Assembly (NCBI GenBank): GCA_011800805.1
Contig: MPNW01000665.1
Span: forward strand, 16,778 to 48,458
DNA: 31,681 nucleotides
Direction of reading: 5' to 3'
Origin: Hirudo medicinalis
Lineage: Eukaryota; Annelida; Clitellata; Hirudinida; Hirudinidae
The notes beneath the pieces are model-generated. The model made no database searches. It had not been told where the DNA came from and worked only from the letters and a program-made list of their open reading frames with translations. Shown in pieces: positions 29,406 through 31,681 of this stretch. The translations under genes and the position numbers were made by a program. Every line of letters starts with the position of its first letter. Position 1 is the first letter of the stretch.

Positions 29406-29769
29406 GTGAATTGAAAGATGTTTGAAATAACGAGAGATGACTGTCGCGAAGCTGGTGTCGTGAAAGTTGTTCTAAAAATAACTTTGACCCGGGTTATCGC
29501 TGGCCTTTCGACCTGCCCCCTAAATTTGCATTGCGTCAGGACTGGGGCTTATAATATCAAGTGAGTAAAGTTAAGTTTATGAATCTCAGGCACATAAACC
29601 TCCAAATGTACATCCCAACGACAAATCTCCCTCAAAGAGAACGACCATTCCAGGCGTCAGCTCCACCTTCTCCCTGGCGAGCCCGCGGACAATCCATCCA
29701 CTCCGAGCGCCTCTCCATTCAAAGGCGCGTTTTTCCTTGTCTTGTGCGGCGGAAAGCTACCTCATCAAT

Positions 29770-29812
29770 CAGCCAATCACGGGTCTCTTTATGAGTGATT
29801 AGGCCGCCATTC
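29770..29812 (+). promoter_or_regulatory. CCAAT box plus GCCGCCAT (YY1-like) pair
   Basis: CAGCCAATCACGGG (CCAAT at 29773-29777) is followed 26 nt later by GGCCGCCATT, the reverse of the AATGGCGGCC YY1-type site. The segment ends a GC-rich stretch (about 29640-29790) and precedes a pyrimidine-rich run, a promoter-like arrangement. No transcript evidence is visible. Confidence 0.25.
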
Positions 29813-30249
29813 ATCAGCATTCTTTCATTTCTCGCTTTCCAACTTTTTTCCTTCTTTTTTATTCTCTCTCTCCATTCATTCCGTTTCAATGCCAGGTTTT
29901 CCAGGTTTTCCAGGAGGGAGATAAACTGGAGACGTGACGTCTTAACGCTTGGATTTTTTTTTTGTAAAATTTGCTTTTAAAATGCTGAAAATTGTAGAGA
30001 AAGTTTTTAATTGGGACTTCATTCCTGACCTCAGCCCGACTTGGTTTATGTTGGTTTCCTTTGTTTGATTTGTTTTGATATTTAAATATTTAATTATTTT
30101 AAATTTGAAATATAAATGATATTGAATCCGTGGAAGATGATTGAAATTACGAATATTTTTGCTGCTCCTTTTTTGTTTGATTATTTTTACCTTACAATTT
30201 TTAAAAATGATGTACATATAACAACGACTGATCGTAATTATTACTGTCT

Positions 30250-30251
<2 letters not shown>

Positions 30252-30295
<44 letters not shown>

Positions 30296-30297
30296 GT
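30252..30297 (+). repeat. (AAT)n microsatellite
   Basis: About 14 uninterrupted AAT units. Confidence 0.93.
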
Positions 30298-31126
30298 ATT
30301 GTTGTTATCATTAATAGTTGTAGTAGTTGTTGAAATTAGTTGTAATCCAGCAGACGAGTCTTAAAAACGAAATCTCGAATCCCTTCCTTTCCGAAAACTG
30401 AAAATCTCCAGTTGTGGAGAGGAAATGTCAACAGGTTTTGACACCTGGAATGGCCTCCAGAAGTCCTTGAACCTGAGTGCTCCTGTGTTTGTTCGCCTCT
30501 TGAATCTCAGGAAATGCAGCTTCTTTATGACATCGATGACGTTTATATTGCTGACTCTCACGAGGATTTATTGAGAAGGCACTTTCTAATGTGTTAACAC
30601 CTTTTGAGCGTTTTGTGTTCTGTAAACATATTTTATTAAAATTATTTAACTACTTATTCAAAGTTAATTACATTATTCGGTCAGCACAAAGGAGAATTAA
30701 GAATAACTTAAACACGTGAGCGTAAAAACCAAGTACGACGTCATGGGAGGGAATTGTTGAAGCAAATAAAAAGCGAATTAATTTATTTCCCCTCATTTTA
30801 AACAATTCAAACGCAAAACATTTAATAGACTCAAAGGACTTTCATCTCCCCTCCACTTGATCCACTCACCCCACTCGGACTGCCTCCCAATAAATTACTC
30901 CCCCTCGACTACCCAACAAAACGATGCGTAAGACATTTCGTGAGAATGGAGATCATGTAAACTGAGCAGGAAAACATTGGAAACAAGTTCCATGTGGAAT
31001 GTTGTAATCAACCGGCTCTAATGACATTCCTATGTTTAATCCACCGGTGTTGGTTGAATGGTGGTCTTCGACTGGAGTGGTGAACCCTCAATTAGGAAAA
31101 GTTTTCTGAAACACAAATTGCAAGGA
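30298..31126. other. No gene recognised
   Basis: A short plus-strand frame near 30500 (LYDIDDVYIADSHEDLLRRH) looks protein-like for about 30 codons but has an in-frame stop just upstream and only a weak acceptor. Confidence 0.4.
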
Positions 31127-31187
31127 ACATGTACTCAGGAGTCCGAGTACTTAGCTACTCGAGAACTGAGCTGTACTGAGCACATGT
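31127..31187. repeat. Imperfect inverted repeat able to form a two-stem hairpin
   Basis: Outer arms ACATGTACTCAG and CTGAGCACATGT pair at 11 of 12 positions. An inner CGAGTA-CTTAGC-TACTCG stem is perfect. The span is 61 nt. It might be a structured RNA or a small transposon end; nothing else supports either reading. Confidence 0.55.
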
Positions 31188-31681
31188 CCTGAAAGCTTCC
31201 TCAATTTGCTCAGGTGGAAAATTCAGGAAAAATATTTATTTATTTATTAAGTATTTATTGGAAATTTGTTCTGCGATTTTTTTAAAGTAAACTTTTACTT
31301 TGACATTGTTTGAAAATTGATTGGAATTAAGTTGGCAAATCAAAGAACATCACGAGGGAAGCGTTCTTCTACTTTTGGGCAACATTTCCACTAATAAATG
31401 TTTGATTCTCAAAAAAAAAAAATAAAAAAATAAAAATAAAAATGAGCAATAAAATCCGAAGCAAGAAATTGTTCCATCTCGCAAATGAAAGCATTTGTCA
31501 TCTCCTCCAATATGCTGCCCCAAGGAATGTTTTCATTGAACACTTAATGCCTCCTGATGTTGCACGATCATCTCCAATGCCTTCGTGTTCTTGGAATTGC
31601 ATTTGTCCGATACGAACACGCTCCGTTACTGTTTTGTTTATGCAATTATCGGTGCTTAATTGAATTAAATTATCAAATATT
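31188..31681. other. No gene recognised; A-rich tract at 31411-31442
   Basis: An A-rich run (AATAAAAATAAAAATG) at 31411-31442 could be a retroelement tail. The 73-codon frame right of it resembles no known protein. Confidence 0.4.

Noticed and set aside
30420..30590. Possible last exon with YDIDDVYIADSHEDLL
   Set aside because: An in-frame stop precedes it and the only acceptor (CCTCCAG) lacks a polypyrimidine tract.

Overview
This window looks like metazoan, most likely arthropod, nuclear DNA. It is very AT-rich (not counted), coding sequence is sparse and split into exons, and it is full of ATT/AAT, TTG and ATC/GAT microsatellites. Mobile-element fragments come from several animal families: an R2-type LINE with restriction-like endonuclease, other LINE ends, a MULE transposase, tRNA-derived SINEs, and a repeated uncharacterised protein family that I associate with arthropod genomes. 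No rRNA, functional tRNA, operon or CRISPR array is visible. A crustacean would fit, but that is only a guess.

Layout. 1-8.5 kb: non-coding DNA with microsatellites, four minisatellites (2.81, 3.38, 5.89 and 8.24 kb), a possible hAT terminus (4.8 kb), tRNA-derived SINE pieces (5.4-5.65 kb) and a SINE with an L2/CR1-like tail (7.8 kb). 8592-8924 (minus): the best host-gene evidence, a first coding exon of a class A (peptide-type) GPCR ending at a clean splice donor after TM2. 9.7-10.35 kb (minus): a LINE ORF end next to a MULE transposase fragment. 12.47-12.73 kb (plus): a LINE ORF end with an A-rich tail. 13.9-14.7 kb: large microsatellites and a probable assembly duplication around a single N. 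15.43 and 16.75 kb (minus): two related hammerhead-ribozyme-like motifs. 17.4-18.9 kb (minus): a decayed copy of a repeated arthropod protein running into a 423-N gap. 21.55 kb: another SINE. 23.27-23.93 kb (minus): the 3' end of an R2-like LINE beside a second LINE end. 27.1-28.6 kb: a direct repeat of about 335 bp enclosing a minisatellite and a promoter-like segment. 29.24 kb (plus): a possible signal-peptide exon ending in a phase-1 donor.

No pathway links these parts. The window reads as intronic or intergenic DNA containing at most two host first exons and many dead mobile elements. The points most worth following are the paired hammerhead-like RNAs, the unclassified protein family at 17.4-18.9 kb, the R2-like endonuclease remnant and the 27-28.6 kb direct repeat.
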